NCBI RefSeq assembly: GCF_050870875.2
Contig: NZ_CP194041.2
Coordinates: forward strand, 2,108,001-2,172,000
DNA: 64,000 nt
Direction of reading: 5' to 3'
DNA from: Agarivorans sp050870875
GTDB taxonomy: Bacteria > Pseudomonadota > Gammaproteobacteria > Enterobacterales > Celerinatantimonadaceae
Shown here: piece after piece, positions 16,661-25,879 of the stretch
How positions within the stretch are numbered: position 1 is the first letter of the stretch
Layout of the letters: each line of letters opens with the position of its first letter
Position numbers and translations under genes: made by a program
The notes under the pieces: model-generated
What the model saw: only the letters and a program-made list of their open reading frames with translations
Told to the model about the DNA's origin: nothing
Database searches by the model: none

Positions 16661-17060
16661 TAAGCTTGCCTCACTAGCACTATTTGAACGTCTATTTATT
16701 TGAATAGCGGTCCAAACTTAGTTTTTCTTAGCTTCAATCCGATAGATACGCCTTCGCTAAATGCTTTCTACTTATCATTTAAATTAATGCCTTCATCGAG
16801 CTTATAACTTAGTTTAATACCTGATAAATAACACATTTTATTTTGTGTGAAAGTGATGCTCGTGTTTTATCAGCCTCATTCAGATATAGCGCAGCTTCAG
16901 CAATCGTGAAGGTTTTTACAGGCATTTTCCCAATGAGTTATAGCCGGTTTTATCCTCAAATGAGATATATCGATTGACATCACATTTTTTGGAATTATCA
17001 TTGCAGTAACAATAATTGCATAGGCAACTAATGCAGTGGCAATCATTTTGTGAGTGAGTG

Positions 17061-17549
17061 ATGACCGTAACCAAAGAACAAAAAGATTTTATGCTAGATA
17101 ATATCGGCTTTTTGCTAGGTAAAAGCTGTTACATCAAAGATAGGCTTTTAGACCAACATCTTATCCCCGAGGACATTACGTCTACCCAGGCAAAGGTCTT
17201 GTTTCAGATTTATCATTTTCGCCTGAATAGGCCTTCAGAAATAGGAAAATCGCTCAATGTTGATAATAGTGCGATTACTCGAATGTTGGATAGACTTGAA
17301 AAAAAATCACTTATAGAACGAGTCCCAGACCCTACGGATCGTCGTTCGCAGATCATCCATTTAACCCCGACAGGGAGTTCGGTGGTCGAACGTTCGCTAC
17401 CGCTTGCGAAAAGTGCTATCGATGAGTTAACTCAAGCGCTATCGAAGCAAGAAATCGAGCAATTTCGTCATTGTCTGATAAAGATTGTCACTTCTAAAAT
17501 TCCTGAGAATTGCCAGAAAAAATATTTGAAAGGTACAGATCCTGAATGA
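17061..17549 (+). CDS. MarR-family transcriptional regulator of the efflux operon
   Basis: A 162-residue winged-helix protein: QAKVLFQIYHFRLNRPSEIGKSLNVDNSAITRMLDRLEKKSLIERVPDPTDRRSQIIHLT covers the recognition helix and the DRR wing typical of MarR/EmrR/SlyA. As in E. coli emrRAB it is the first gene of a drug-efflux operon and is expected to repress it until a ligand binds. Its stop overlaps the next start by four bases (ATGA), indicating coupling. I place the start at the ATG just after a GTG. Confidence 0.9.
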   Translation: MTVTKEQKDFMLDNIGFLLGKSCYIKDRLLDQHLIPEDITSTQAKVLFQIYHFRLNRPSEIGKSLNVDNSAITRMLDRLEKKSLIERVPDPTDRRSQIIHLTPTGSSVVERSLPLAKSAIDELTQALSKQEIEQFRHCLIKIVTSKIPENCQKKYLKGTDPE

Positions 17550-18991
17550 GAAAATACACAAAGTTAACGCCAGTGATGGTGACGCTGCTGTTATATGGTT
17601 GTGCTGCACCGAAAAATATCCAGCCCCACAATCAATTGGCCGAAAAATCGATAATTGAGCACAGTGAAGCTCTTAATGCACAGCATTTGTCACCTGCACT
17701 ATGGCCCGCCGAGAATTGGTGGCTACCACTTGATGACCCTCAATTAGAGCGTTTGATTAAAACAGCTTTAAAAAATAGCCCAGATATTCAGTTGGCAAAT
17801 GCAGCTTTAGTCAATGCGTCGTCGATGGTGATGGCGGCAGACGCTCAATTTGATCCGGTGATTACCGCCGACGCCGGTGTATCAAGAGCGCGTTTGTCCC
17901 GTTCCCAAGATTATAGTTTGCAGGGGAATCGCTATGGCACTGTTTATAACCTTGGTTTGAATGGCTATTACTCATTTGATTTGTGGGGGGGAGAGCGCGA
18001 TAGCTGGGAAGCTGCGGTGAATAACCAACGGGCGGCTGAAGTTGATCATCAGGCCGCGAAAATTACCCTGTCGACAGCGATTGTTCATCGCTATGTTCAA
18101 CTCTCGAATGCCTACGCTTTGCAAGATTTGGCGCAGAAAGATTTAGATCGTACTGTGGGGATTGTTGATATTACATCACGTCTGTTTAAACACGGTTTAA
18201 CTTCTGAAGATCGACTCTACACTGCACAAAGCGGTGCTGCGTCGGCTAAGCAAACCCTAAAGAAACGCACACTGGCGGTGAAGCAACTTAAAAATGTCTT
18301 AGCGACTTTAGTTGGCCAAGGTCCAGATATTGCAACGAGCATTCATCGTCCAAGCGTCCATATGGATACTCACTTAGCGTTACCGCGCGAGGTGCCTGCA
18401 AACTTACTTTCTCACCGTCCCGATATTGTGGCTGCGAAGTGGCGGGTAGAAGCCATGAGTAAAGAAATTGATTCTGCAAAAACGCGTTTTTATCCAAATG
18501 TGAATCTTAGTGCGACCGCTGGATTTAAAGCCATGCTTGGTGATGCAGTGTTTGAAGATGCGAGTCGTGCTTGGAGCGTGCAACCTGCGATTTCTCTGCC
18601 GCTATTCACCACTGGCTTAAAAGCAACATTAATCGAAAAAACAGCGGGTTACGATACTGCTGTCGCGCAGTACAACAAAACCTTGGTGAATGCGCTGGGT
18701 GAAGTCAGTGATAGCATTTTGTCCCTCCAGTCTATTCAGACTCAGCTCAAAGATGCTCACGAAAGTATGCACTTGGCAGACAAGAGTTACGTGATCACCG
18801 AAAAACGTTACGAAGCTGGGATGGGAAGCCAGCTTGAAGTTCTTATGGCGGAGCAGCAACTTATTTTGGCTGAATCGTCGTTTACATTGTTAAAAAATCA
18901 GCAGCAAGAACAGCAAGTGCTACTGGTGCGGGCTTTAGGCGGTGGCTTTCGCCAAGCGCAATCAGTTCCCTCTACTCGTGCTGATAACTAG
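17546..18991 (+). CDS. Outer membrane factor lipoprotein of an EmrAB-type efflux system (NodT family)
   Basis: A 481-residue protein. The N-terminus MRKYTKLTPVMVTLLLYGCA has a lipobox ending at Cys-19. ENWWLPLDDPQLERLIKTALKNSPDIQLANAAL and LLSHRPDIVAAKWRVEAMSKEIDSAKTRFYPNVNLSATAG are hallmarks of the OprM/NodT TolC-like family, with two repeats of the trimeric channel. It gives the EmrAB pump its exit duct; E. coli emrAB relies on TolC from elsewhere. Overlaps marR by 4 bp and is followed by emrA after 20 bp. Confidence 0.92.
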   Translation: MRKYTKLTPVMVTLLLYGCAAPKNIQPHNQLAEKSIIEHSEALNAQHLSPALWPAENWWLPLDDPQLERLIKTALKNSPDIQLANAALVNASSMVMAADAQFDPVITADAGVSRARLSRSQDYSLQGNRYGTVYNLGLNGYYSFDLWGGERDSWEAAVNNQRAAEVDHQAAKITLSTAIVHRYVQLSNAYALQDLAQKDLDRTVGIVDITSRLFKHGLTSEDRLYTAQSGAASAKQTLKKRTLAVKQLKNVLATLVGQGPDIATSIHRPSVHMDTHLALPREVPANLLSHRPDIVAAKWRVEAMSKEIDSAKTRFYPNVNLSATAGFKAMLGDAVFEDASRAWSVQPAISLPLFTTGLKATLIEKTAGYDTAVAQYNKTLVNALGEVSDSILSLQSIQTQLKDAHESMHLADKSYVITEKRYEAGMGSQLEVLMAEQQLILAESSFTLLKNQQQEQQVLLVRALGGGFRQAQSVPSTRADN

Positions 18992-19011
18992 TCGTTATTA
19001 AGGTTATAAGA

Positions 19012-20205
19012 ATGCAAGATACACATATTGAAAATGTAGCGTCTCCCCAAAAAGGTAAGCGTAAAAAAAGTTTCACTATTTTTGCAGCAGTGCTGTTGCT
19101 TGCGGGTGTAGGCGTGAGTTATTACTACACAAATTATGTCGTAGACAATGAAGAAACCGAAGATGCTTATGTGAATGGTAACGTGGTTCAAATCACCCCA
19201 GAAATTAGCGGGACTGTTACTAAAATTGTGGCCGACGACGGTGATTATGTTGAAAAAGGCCAAGAATTGGTTCGTCTTGATGATGCCGATGCCGAAGTCG
19301 CTTTTGAAAGTTCGATGGCAAACCTAGCGCAAACGGTTCGCCAAGTTCGTGGTTTGTTTAACAATGTTGCACAAGCAAAAGCTGTGGTTGATGAGAAGAC
19401 CATCGCCTTAAATAAAGCTAAAAGTGATTTAAAACGTCGTGCAGATATGGTGAAAGCGGGTGGTCTTTCTCAAGAAGATCTAAGCCATGCCAAAGACATG
19501 GTGAATTCAGCCAAGAAAACACTGGCAGTTGCAGAGCAGCAGTTGAAATCCCACCAAGCGATGATCCATAACACCACTGTTGAAACCCATCCTTTGGTCA
19601 AAACTGCAATCACTAAAGTGAAACAAGCTTATTTGGCGAAGCAACGTACTCGTTTGGTTGCTCCGGTTTCAGGTTATGTCGCACAGCGCAATGTGCAAGT
19701 GGGTCAACGGATTAATCAAAGTTCAACCTTAATGGCTGTGGTTCCATTGGATGAAGTATGGATTGATGCCAACTTCAAAGAGACGCAACTCAATGATATG
19801 CGGATTGGTCAGCCAGTGACTCTCACCTCTGATTTGTATGGTGATGAGGTGGAGTTTCACGGGTCGGTTGAGAGTTTAGGGATTGGTACTGGTAGTGCCT
19901 TTTCTATCCTTCCGGCGCAAAACGCCACTGGTAACTGGATTAAAGTGGTACAGCGCTTACCGGTGCGAATTGCCTTAGATAAACGCGAAATTGAAAAATC
20001 GCCACTGCGGATCGGTTTATCGATGATGGTACACGTTGATACCAAAGACACCAGTGGTCAGTTATTGGCGCAAAAGAACTCAAAGGCGGTAGCGCGTTAC
20101 CAAACCGATGTATACGCACAATCGTTGCAAGGCGTTGATGATTTGATCGTTCACATTATTTCTGAAAACGATATTTTGGGCGAGTTATACGTTGCCCAGA
20201 AATAG
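19012..20205 (+). CDS. emrA: EmrA-like periplasmic adaptor (HlyD family)
   Basis: A 397-residue protein with a short cytoplasmic N-terminus, one transmembrane helix (FTIFAAVLLLAGVGVSYYY), then ETEDAYVNGNVVQITPEISG and VTKIVADDGDYVEKGQELVRLD, the split lipoyl half typical of EmrA. A coiled-coil hairpin of about 150 residues follows, then RLVAPVSGYVAQRNVQVGQRI and VWIDANFKETQL. It bridges the inner-membrane MFS pump and the outer-membrane channel. AAGG ribosome site 9 bases upstream. Confidence 0.93.
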   Translation: MQDTHIENVASPQKGKRKKSFTIFAAVLLLAGVGVSYYYTNYVVDNEETEDAYVNGNVVQITPEISGTVTKIVADDGDYVEKGQELVRLDDADAEVAFESSMANLAQTVRQVRGLFNNVAQAKAVVDEKTIALNKAKSDLKRRADMVKAGGLSQEDLSHAKDMVNSAKKTLAVAEQQLKSHQAMIHNTTVETHPLVKTAITKVKQAYLAKQRTRLVAPVSGYVAQRNVQVGQRINQSSTLMAVVPLDEVWIDANFKETQLNDMRIGQPVTLTSDLYGDEVEFHGSVESLGIGTGSAFSILPAQNATGNWIKVVQRLPVRIALDKREIEKSPLRIGLSMMVHVDTKDTSGQLLAQKNSKAVARYQTDVYAQSLQGVDDLIVHIISENDILGELYVAQK

Positions 20206-20217
20206 AAAGGTAGTGAA

Positions 20218-21714
20218 ATGAGTGAACAACAGGGGTTTCGACCCGCCAATATGGGCCTGTGTGTATTTGCAATTGCGCTTGGTGTGTTCATGCAAGTACT
20301 CGACACTACGATCGCCAACGTATCACTACCGACAATTGCGGGGAATATGGGCGTGAGTCTCAATCAAGGGACTTGGGTCATTACCTCCTTCACCGTGAGT
20401 AATGCCATTGGTTTGCCGATTACCGCGTGGTTGAGTCGTAGAGTAGGGGAAGTACAGTTGTATGTTGGTGCGCTAATCGCCTTTAGTGTCACTTCCTTCC
20501 TCTGCGGTATTTCGCAAAGTATGGGCGAGCTGGTGTTATTCCGTACTTTGCAAGGTTTTGCCGCTGCACCGCTGTTTCCGATGAGTCAAGTCTTGCTGTT
20601 GTCTATCTTTCCCAAAGAAAAACGCAGTATGGCTTTGGCATTGCTGGGGATGGTGGCGGTAGTGGGTCCGATTGTTGGGCCTATCTTAGGTGGGTGGTTA
20701 ACCTACGACTATAGTTGGCCATGGATCTTCTTAATCAATATTCCTATCGGTATATTTACCGTGATGGTTATTTTGACCCAGCTCAAAGACCGTCCACATA
20801 AGCCGGTTAAGTCAAGACTGGATATTATTGGTTTAGCAACCATGGCTTTAGGGGTCGGTGCCTTACAAATTGTACTGGATAAAGGAAATGAGCTGGATTG
20901 GTTTGCAAACCCATGGATCATTGGCGGCACCGTATTTGCGGTGATTATGCTGGTATTTATGGTGATTTGGGAGCTCACCGATGAGAATCCAATCATCAAC
21001 CTACGCCTTTTTGCCAATCGTAATTTTTGCATTGGTACTATTTTATTGACCTTGGGGTATTCTGGCTTTTTTAGTATTAACTTGATCCTGCCGCAGTGGT
21101 TACAAAGTCAAATGGGCTATACCGCTTTATGGGCTGGGTTTGCAGCGGCACCATTGGGCGTGATACCGCTATTTATGACTCCTATTCTGGGACGGTTTGG
21201 TAGTCATCTTGATATGCGGAAATTAGCCGCGACATCATTTCTGGTCATTGGGATCAGTTGTTACGCGCGTGCTAAATTCAATATCGAGATTGATTTTGCG
21301 AGCATCGCGGCGGTTCAACTGTTTATGGGGATCGGTATTTCGTTGTTCTTTATGCCGATGACAACTATTTTGTTGTCAGATCTTAGTGGGCCCGATGTCT
21401 CTGATGCCGCCTCATTGTCGACCTTTATACGCACCATTGGCGCTAGCTTTGCTTCGTCGTTGACCACTTGGATTTGGTCGAGAAATGCTAGCTTACACCA
21501 TTCGGTTATGGCGGAGCATATCTCTCCGTATAATCCTTTGATTGCGCCTTCGCTACAGAGACATTCTGAAACTACCTTAGCCATTTTAAATGGTTCAATT
21601 ACGACGCAATCATTCATGATGTCGACGATTGACTTGTTTACCATTTTGATGGTGTTATTTATCGCCTTAGTTCCGTTTATCTTCTTGACCAGGAAGGCGG
21701 TGAAACATGCTTAA
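20218..21714 (+). CDS. emrB: EmrB-like multidrug transporter (MFS, DHA2, 14 helices)
   Basis: A 498-residue polytopic membrane protein. FMQVLDTTIANVSLPTIAGNMG is the DHA2 signature in helix 1. WLSRRVGEVQLY is motif A, and GPIVGPILGGWLTYDYSWPWIFLINIPIG is motif C with the following loop. It exports hydrophobic drugs using the proton gradient with the adaptor and channel encoded upstream. It starts 12 bp after emrA with an AAAGG site and ends the operon before a terminator. Confidence 0.94.
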   Translation: MSEQQGFRPANMGLCVFAIALGVFMQVLDTTIANVSLPTIAGNMGVSLNQGTWVITSFTVSNAIGLPITAWLSRRVGEVQLYVGALIAFSVTSFLCGISQSMGELVLFRTLQGFAAAPLFPMSQVLLLSIFPKEKRSMALALLGMVAVVGPIVGPILGGWLTYDYSWPWIFLINIPIGIFTVMVILTQLKDRPHKPVKSRLDIIGLATMALGVGALQIVLDKGNELDWFANPWIIGGTVFAVIMLVFMVIWELTDENPIINLRLFANRNFCIGTILLTLGYSGFFSINLILPQWLQSQMGYTALWAGFAAAPLGVIPLFMTPILGRFGSHLDMRKLAATSFLVIGISCYARAKFNIEIDFASIAAVQLFMGIGISLFFMPMTTILLSDLSGPDVSDAASLSTFIRTIGASFASSLTTWIWSRNASLHHSVMAEHISPYNPLIAPSLQRHSETTLAILNGSITTQSFMMSTIDLFTILMVLFIALVPFIFLTRKAVKHA

Positions 21715-21756
21715 ATACTGTTGCTGAGTAAGCTTTCAATCGCTCTTTTAAGTGTA

Positions 21757-21788
21757 GAGCCAGTCAATTGAAATGACTGGCTTTTCTT
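21757..21788 (+). terminator. Rho-independent terminator of the efflux operon
   Basis: AGCCAGTCA, loop ATTGAAA, TGACTGGCT followed by TTTCTTT. Confidence 0.85.
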
Positions 21789-21991
21789 TATATTTGGGGG
21801 TTTTCTGTTTTGCAGGTGAGTACTATTTTAACTGTGATTTTTACTTGGTTCTAATGTTGTTCTTCCATCGACAATAATCCTTTTTAGCATAACTTAGTTG
21901 TTGATTTATGATTGATGCTACTGAAATCAATATGAAGTCGTGATAACACACCTAGTAATCAATGCATCAAATATGAGACAGCAGGAGCCTT

Positions 21992-22771
21992 ATGGAAGAA
22001 CTTCAAGGTGGCCGAAAAGGCTCGGTTTTTCGTTTAGCAGACAAGGTTTATCGTCCCTGTGGATTTTGGTCGCAATCGATTCATCAATTACTCAGGCACT
22101 TAAAACGTGAGCAGTTTTACGGCGCTCCAGAATCATTTGGTTTCGATGAGCAGGGACATGAGATCCTATCTTATATACTTGGTGATGTTTACAACTACCC
22201 ATTGGTCGGTGCTATCGCAACGAAAGCTGCATTATGTTCTGCAGCCGCTGTTTTACGTCTATATCACGATGCCACCGTTTCATTTGTTCAGTGTGGACAA
22301 AGCAATCAATTAAAGTGGTTGCTACCGGCAAGAGAACCACAAGAAGTTATCTGCCACGGTGATTATGCACCATACAATGTGGCATTAAATGGAAATACAG
22401 TGGTTGGTATTTTTGATTTTGATACCGCGCATCCAGCTCCAAGAATTTGGGATGTCGCTTACGCTGTTTATTGCTGGGCACCATTTAAGACTAAACCGAA
22501 TGATGCCTTGGGGGATTTAAGGCTGCAATCCATTCGTGCAAAGCAATTTTGTGATTCATATGGCTTGCCATATTCCGAGCGTGTCCAGTTAGTTGATGTG
22601 ATGATATCGAGGATACAAGCCTTGCTTGATTTTATGCACGACCAAGCAGCCAAAGGGAATGAGGCATTTATTGCTAATCTCAAGGATGACCATCATTTGG
22701 CTTATATAGTAGACATTGAATATTTAAAGCTGCATCAACAAATAATTACGAACAGTCTAAATGGCGATTAG
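21992..22771 (+). CDS. Aminoglycoside phosphotransferase (APH)-family kinase-like protein
   Basis: A 259-residue protein. The catalytic loop ICHGDYAPYNV (HGDxxxxN) and the metal-binding IFDFDTAHPAPRIWDVAYAVY (DFD) are intact, so it should transfer phosphate to a small molecule. The N-terminal lobe is short and begins with GGRKGSVFRLADKVYRP; a clear nucleotide-positioning Lys is LADKVYR. The substrate cannot be deduced; many such proteins are not antibiotic kinases. It is a single gene with an AGGAG ribosome site, between the efflux operon and an accessory region. Confidence 0.8.
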   Translation: MEELQGGRKGSVFRLADKVYRPCGFWSQSIHQLLRHLKREQFYGAPESFGFDEQGHEILSYILGDVYNYPLVGAIATKAALCSAAAVLRLYHDATVSFVQCGQSNQLKWLLPAREPQEVICHGDYAPYNVALNGNTVVGIFDFDTAHPAPRIWDVAYAVYCWAPFKTKPNDALGDLRLQSIRAKQFCDSYGLPYSERVQLVDVMISRIQALLDFMHDQAAKGNEAFIANLKDDHHLAYIVDIEYLKLHQQIITNSLNGD

Positions 22772-22968
22772 TTCGGCCAATTGTTGGCGTACAATAAAGT
22801 CTGATTAATTTTTGCTATAAGTGAATAGTTCAGCATTCATGATTTATCTCATTGTTGTCGTATTACTTGTTACGACAAGCCTAAGCAATACTCCTGAAAA
22901 ACCAGCTTACGCTTAGCTTTTCTTTTTTTATGGGTAAACTACTGTGATGGTATACAGCTTGGTTGGTT
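22772..22968. other. Intergenic stretch after the APH-like gene
   Basis: No gene. AGCTTACGCTTAGCTTTTCTTTTTTT near 22905 is a weak terminator-like hairpin. Confidence 0.4.
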
Positions 22969-23116
22969 CCCATCTTTCTGCAAATACATGACCACCTTTC
23001 ACGCATGGTCAAAATGCTGATAGACTGGTATGCTATTGATAAATTTAAATATTAAAGGGTGTGTGAATTTCTGTGGTGCGTGAAAGGTGGTAACTTCGCA
23101 TGCGTGAAAGATGGGG
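22969..23116. repeat. MITE-like element with two-block terminal inverted repeats
   Basis: Each end carries two binding-site-like blocks in the same order. The left has CCCATCTTTC (22969) and CCACCTTTCACGCA (22992). The right has TGCGTGAAAGGTGG (23077) and TGCGTGAAAGATGG (23101). All four are versions of TGCGTGAAAGRTGG, paired inverted across an AT-rich core of about 70 bp with no ORF. Repeated blocks at both ends look like transposase-binding sites. It sits directly upstream of the GNAT gene. Confidence 0.6.
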
Positions 23117-23168
23117 ATTTGCATATTAATATACTGTTAGCTATCCAAGTCATGAGGTACAAATAAGT

Positions 23169-23693
23169 TTGGAATCGGAATTCAATATAAGAGAAGCGAC
23201 ATTAGACGATGTTTCAGCAATATCAGTTTTGGGTCGTAGCATATATAAAGAACACTTTGCCGATATTTGGCATGACATTGATAGTTTTTTAAATACTGAT
23301 TTTACAAATGAAGCAATTGAATCGTGTATAAAATCGCCATCAAGTCATCGCTATCTGCTAGTTCTTAGAAACAATACATTGGTCGGTTTTGCCAAATTAA
23401 ACATAAATTCAGAGCTGAATGGTATGGGGAAACCATGCATTGAATTGCAAAAAATCTATCTAAAAAAGGATAGTGTTGGCAATAATCTAGGTTCAGCACT
23501 AATTGAGCGTGTAATGGAACTTGCAGCAGAACTTGATAGTAAATACGTGTGGCTGGATGTGTTAAAAAACAACGTGAAAGCCCAAAAATTCTATCTACGG
23601 CATCAATTTGGAATAATTGATGAAATACCTTATAAAACTGATAGGTATCAGATAGGAATGTTTGTTATGGTCAAAAGGTTAAAAAATAGCTAA
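23169..23693 (+). CDS. GNAT-family N-acetyltransferase
   Basis: A 174-residue protein starting at a TTG with GAGG 12 bases upstream: MESEFNIREATLDDVSAISVL. IELQKIYLKKDSVGNNLGSALIERVME is the acetyl-CoA-binding loop (Q/RxxGxG/A-like), and VWLDVLKNNVKAQKFYLRHQFGIIDE is motif B. It probably acetylates a small molecule or amine; the substrate is unknown. The gene is AT-rich, and its stop codon abuts the same intron tail as the DUF2971 cassette. That suggests it too was a gene cassette whose attC was hit by the intron. Confidence 0.85.
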   Translation: MESEFNIREATLDDVSAISVLGRSIYKEHFADIWHDIDSFLNTDFTNEAIESCIKSPSSHRYLLVLRNNTLVGFAKLNINSELNGMGKPCIELQKIYLKKDSVGNNLGSALIERVMELAAELDSKYVWLDVLKNNVKAQKFYLRHQFGIIDEIPYKTDRYQIGMFVMVKRLKNS

Positions 23694-23771
23694 TCGGGTA
23701 GCCGGAGGTATCTAACCTCCAGCCCCCACAACACCCTGCATGCGGCTCCGCACAGGGCGTTTCCTGAAAAC
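23694..23771 (-). mobile_element. Group II intron 3' end (domain V/VI-like), copy 2
   Basis: Seventy-seven of 78 bases match 15661-15738. Again the 3' splice side abuts a stop codon (TAATCGGG), and the intron body is cut off, here by the left end of a Y1 element at about 23776. Confidence 0.5.
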
Positions 23772-23775
23772 TAAG

Positions 23776-24412
23776 AAGAGCATGGACATCCATGATAAAA
23801 ACTACAGGGACAGTAACAGCGTTAGTGAAGTGAACACCACTGCAATTATTTAGTCCTCAGGCTGTTCTCATGCCGATTAACGGGTAAGTTTGCAAAAATG
23901 GCTCATTTCGTTGATTTTTGAAGCAATGAGGGCCTCAGCAAAGCTGATTATTGAGGGTAGTTCGAAAGCAAGCTCGCACTTAAGCGCGGTTTAGCAAACG
24001 TTTGCTGCAACTTAAACCGGCCGTTCGTTTATGCCCCATATGCTGATGGTATTGCCTGAGCAAGCTTTCTTGACCGACAGCCCCAGAAAAGTGCCGTTCA
24101 AACTCGCTACTTAAAATCAGCCACTGCGCTTCATTTATCCCTAAGCGTTGGATGATGGAACTTTCGCCACTGTCGATGTCACCCCGTTTATCCTCTCTTA
24201 CCATGCGCCCAGTCATATCAACCAACTCAAGATAGTCTTTCAGCTCAAAGGGTAAGCCTTGGGGCATCGGCTCTCTTGGGTTACCCACAAAGGGAAACAG
24301 GTTTGTTGCCTGGGCTTGTTTTAGCTGAGCGGCTTTTGCTCGTCGCTGTACGCTGGTATGAGCGGAGCCCTCTGGTGTACTTGCCATCTTGGCTCTGATG
24401 GGGTTTAGGTCA
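23776..24412 (-). mobile_element. Truncated Y1 (IS200-like/REP-associated) element, copy 1
   Basis: Begins with the left-end palindrome CATGGACATCCATG (23781-23794) and about 200 bp of the conserved left region. It then covers the 3' part of the transposase gene, and is cut at 24412 by another left end. The other end is missing. Confidence 0.8.
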
Positions 24413-24426
24413 AAGAGCATGGACAT
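23980..24426 (-). pseudogene. Y1 transposase, C-terminal fragment with a start codon supplied by a repeat
   Basis: A 148-residue frame: residues 6-148 equal the last 143 residues of the complete transposase at 24724-25716, starting at DLNPIRAKM. The first five, MSMLF, come from the left-end repeat (ATGTCCATGCTC on the minus strand) fused at the truncation point. The HUH motif is absent, so no transposase activity is possible. It is a chimeric frame formed by insertion. Confidence 0.85.
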
Positions 24427-24518
24427 CCATGATAAAAATCACAGGGCCAGTAACAGTGTTAGTGAAGTGAACACCACTGCAATTATTTAGTCCTCAGGCT
24501 ATTGTCATGCCGATTAAG
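24413..24518 (-). repeat. Solo left end of the Y1 element
   Basis: A 106-bp copy of the conserved left region (palindrome CATGGACATCCATG at 24419-24432 through GCCGATTAA). It is inserted in the transposase fragment and immediately followed by the left end of the next element. Confidence 0.8.
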
Positions 24519-25801
24519 AAGAGCATGGACATCCATGATAAAAACTACAGGGACAGTAACAGCGTTAGTGAAGTGAACACCACTGCAATTATTTAGTCCT
24601 CAGGCTATTGTCATGCCGATTAACGGGTAAACTTGCCAAAATGGCTCATTTCGTTGATTTTTGAAACAATACACGCCTCAGCAAGGCTGATGATTAAGAT
24701 ATTGTTCGAAAGTAAACTCGCGCTTAAGCGCGATTTAGCAAACGTTTGCTGCAACTTAAACCGGCCGTTCGTTTATGCCCCATATGCTGATGGTATTGCC
24801 TAAGCAAGCTTTCTTGACCGACAGCCCCAGAAAAGTGCCGTTCAAACTCACCGCTTAAAATCAGCCACTGCGCTTCATTTATCCCTAAGCGTTGGATGAT
24901 GGAACTTTCGCCACTGTCGATGTCACCTCGTTTGTCCTCTCTTACCATGCGTCCGGTCATATCAACCAACTCAAGATAGTCTTTCAGCTCAAAGGGTAAG
25001 CCTTGGGGCATCGGCTCTCTTGGGTTACCCACAAAGGGAAACAGGTTTGTTGCCTGGGCTTGTTTTAGCTGAGCGGCTTTTGCTCGTCGTTGTACGCTGG
25101 TATGAGCAGAGCCCTCTGGTGTACTTGCCATCTTGGCTCTGATGGGGTTTAAGTCTACGTAAGCCATACACGCCATGAGTGCGGCTTCATCCAAAAGCGC
25201 TTGGGATTTAAAGCGTCCTTCCCAAAATCGACCGGTACATTGGTCTTCTTGATTGGCGGCTCGCGCAATGTGTTCGTTTAAATGGCGCATAAACCAGCTT
25301 AAGTCATACAGGCGAGTCCGATACACTCCGGCGGTGGCACGAATGGCTTGTAGTTGCACCTCACTTAACTGCGGACGTAACTCAAGGTTGAGATACATCT
25401 GAGTCAGTAAGGTGCCCTGATGCAAACTATGCCAGCGTTCTAAGACTTCATCCATTAACCAAGCTTCTGCTTGCTGCGGATTAACATGTAGCACGAGGTG
25501 GGTATGATTACTCATGACAGCATAAGCACAAACATCAATGGCGAACACCGAGGCTAATTTGAGCAGATAATCCTCGACCCACTGGCGGCGATGCTCATAG
25601 CTTTTACCGGTTAGTTGGTCTTCGCCACACAGAAACGCCCGTCGAACACAACGGGAAACACAATGATAGTAGGGTGTATCCGATAAGCTCACTTGCGAGC
25701 GTCTTGACCGAGGCATGATGATAACTCCCTAAATAAATCACTATTGATAGTTTAGACTGTAATAAGCATTTCGTTAGTTGGGGTGGGTGTCTACTATGAC
25801 G
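24519..25801 (-). mobile_element. Complete Y1 (IS200-like/REP-associated) element, copy 2
   Basis: About 1.28 kb. The left end carries the palindrome CATGGACATCCATG, followed by 190 bp of conserved non-coding sequence, the intact transposase gene, and a right end around GGGGTGGGTGTCTACTATGACG shared with the copy ending at about 29410. The small hairpin ACTATTGATAGT lies inside the right end. Exact cleavage sites are not determined. Confidence 0.75.
24724..25716 (-). CDS. Y1 HUH transposase (IS200-like, TnpREP type), copy 2
   Basis: A 330-residue protein. TPYYHCVSRCVRRAFLCGED, then AYAVMSNHTHLVLHV with the HxH metal-binding motif, GRFWEGRFKSQALLD and ALMACMAYVDLNPIRAKM, with the catalytic Tyr in YVDLNP. 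These single-strand transposases cut at subterminal hairpins and are associated with REP palindromes; CATGGACATCCATG may be the hairpin recognised here. The extended C-terminus (about 110 residues beyond the catalytic fold) has no assigned role. Uninterrupted. Confidence 0.9.
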   Translation of the reverse strand: MPRSRRSQVSLSDTPYYHCVSRCVRRAFLCGEDQLTGKSYEHRRQWVEDYLLKLASVFAIDVCAYAVMSNHTHLVLHVNPQQAEAWLMDEVLERWHSLHQGTLLTQMYLNLELRPQLSEVQLQAIRATAGVYRTRLYDLSWFMRHLNEHIARAANQEDQCTGRFWEGRFKSQALLDEAALMACMAYVDLNPIRAKMASTPEGSAHTSVQRRAKAAQLKQAQATNLFPFVGNPREPMPQGLPFELKDYLELVDMTGRMVREDKRGDIDSGESSIIQRLGINEAQWLILSGEFERHFSGAVGQESLLRQYHQHMGHKRTAGLSCSKRLLNRA

Positions 25802-25879
25802 CTAGGGATCAGTAAGGGATCGGCAGCGCAAGTTGACAGCGTAGCCCTGAACTTGCGCTTAAAACCGAATCTTTAAACT

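Noticed and set aside
23694..23771. Complete group II intron or retron
   Set aside because: No reverse transcriptase and no 5' intron end; only a 3'-tail-like segment is present.
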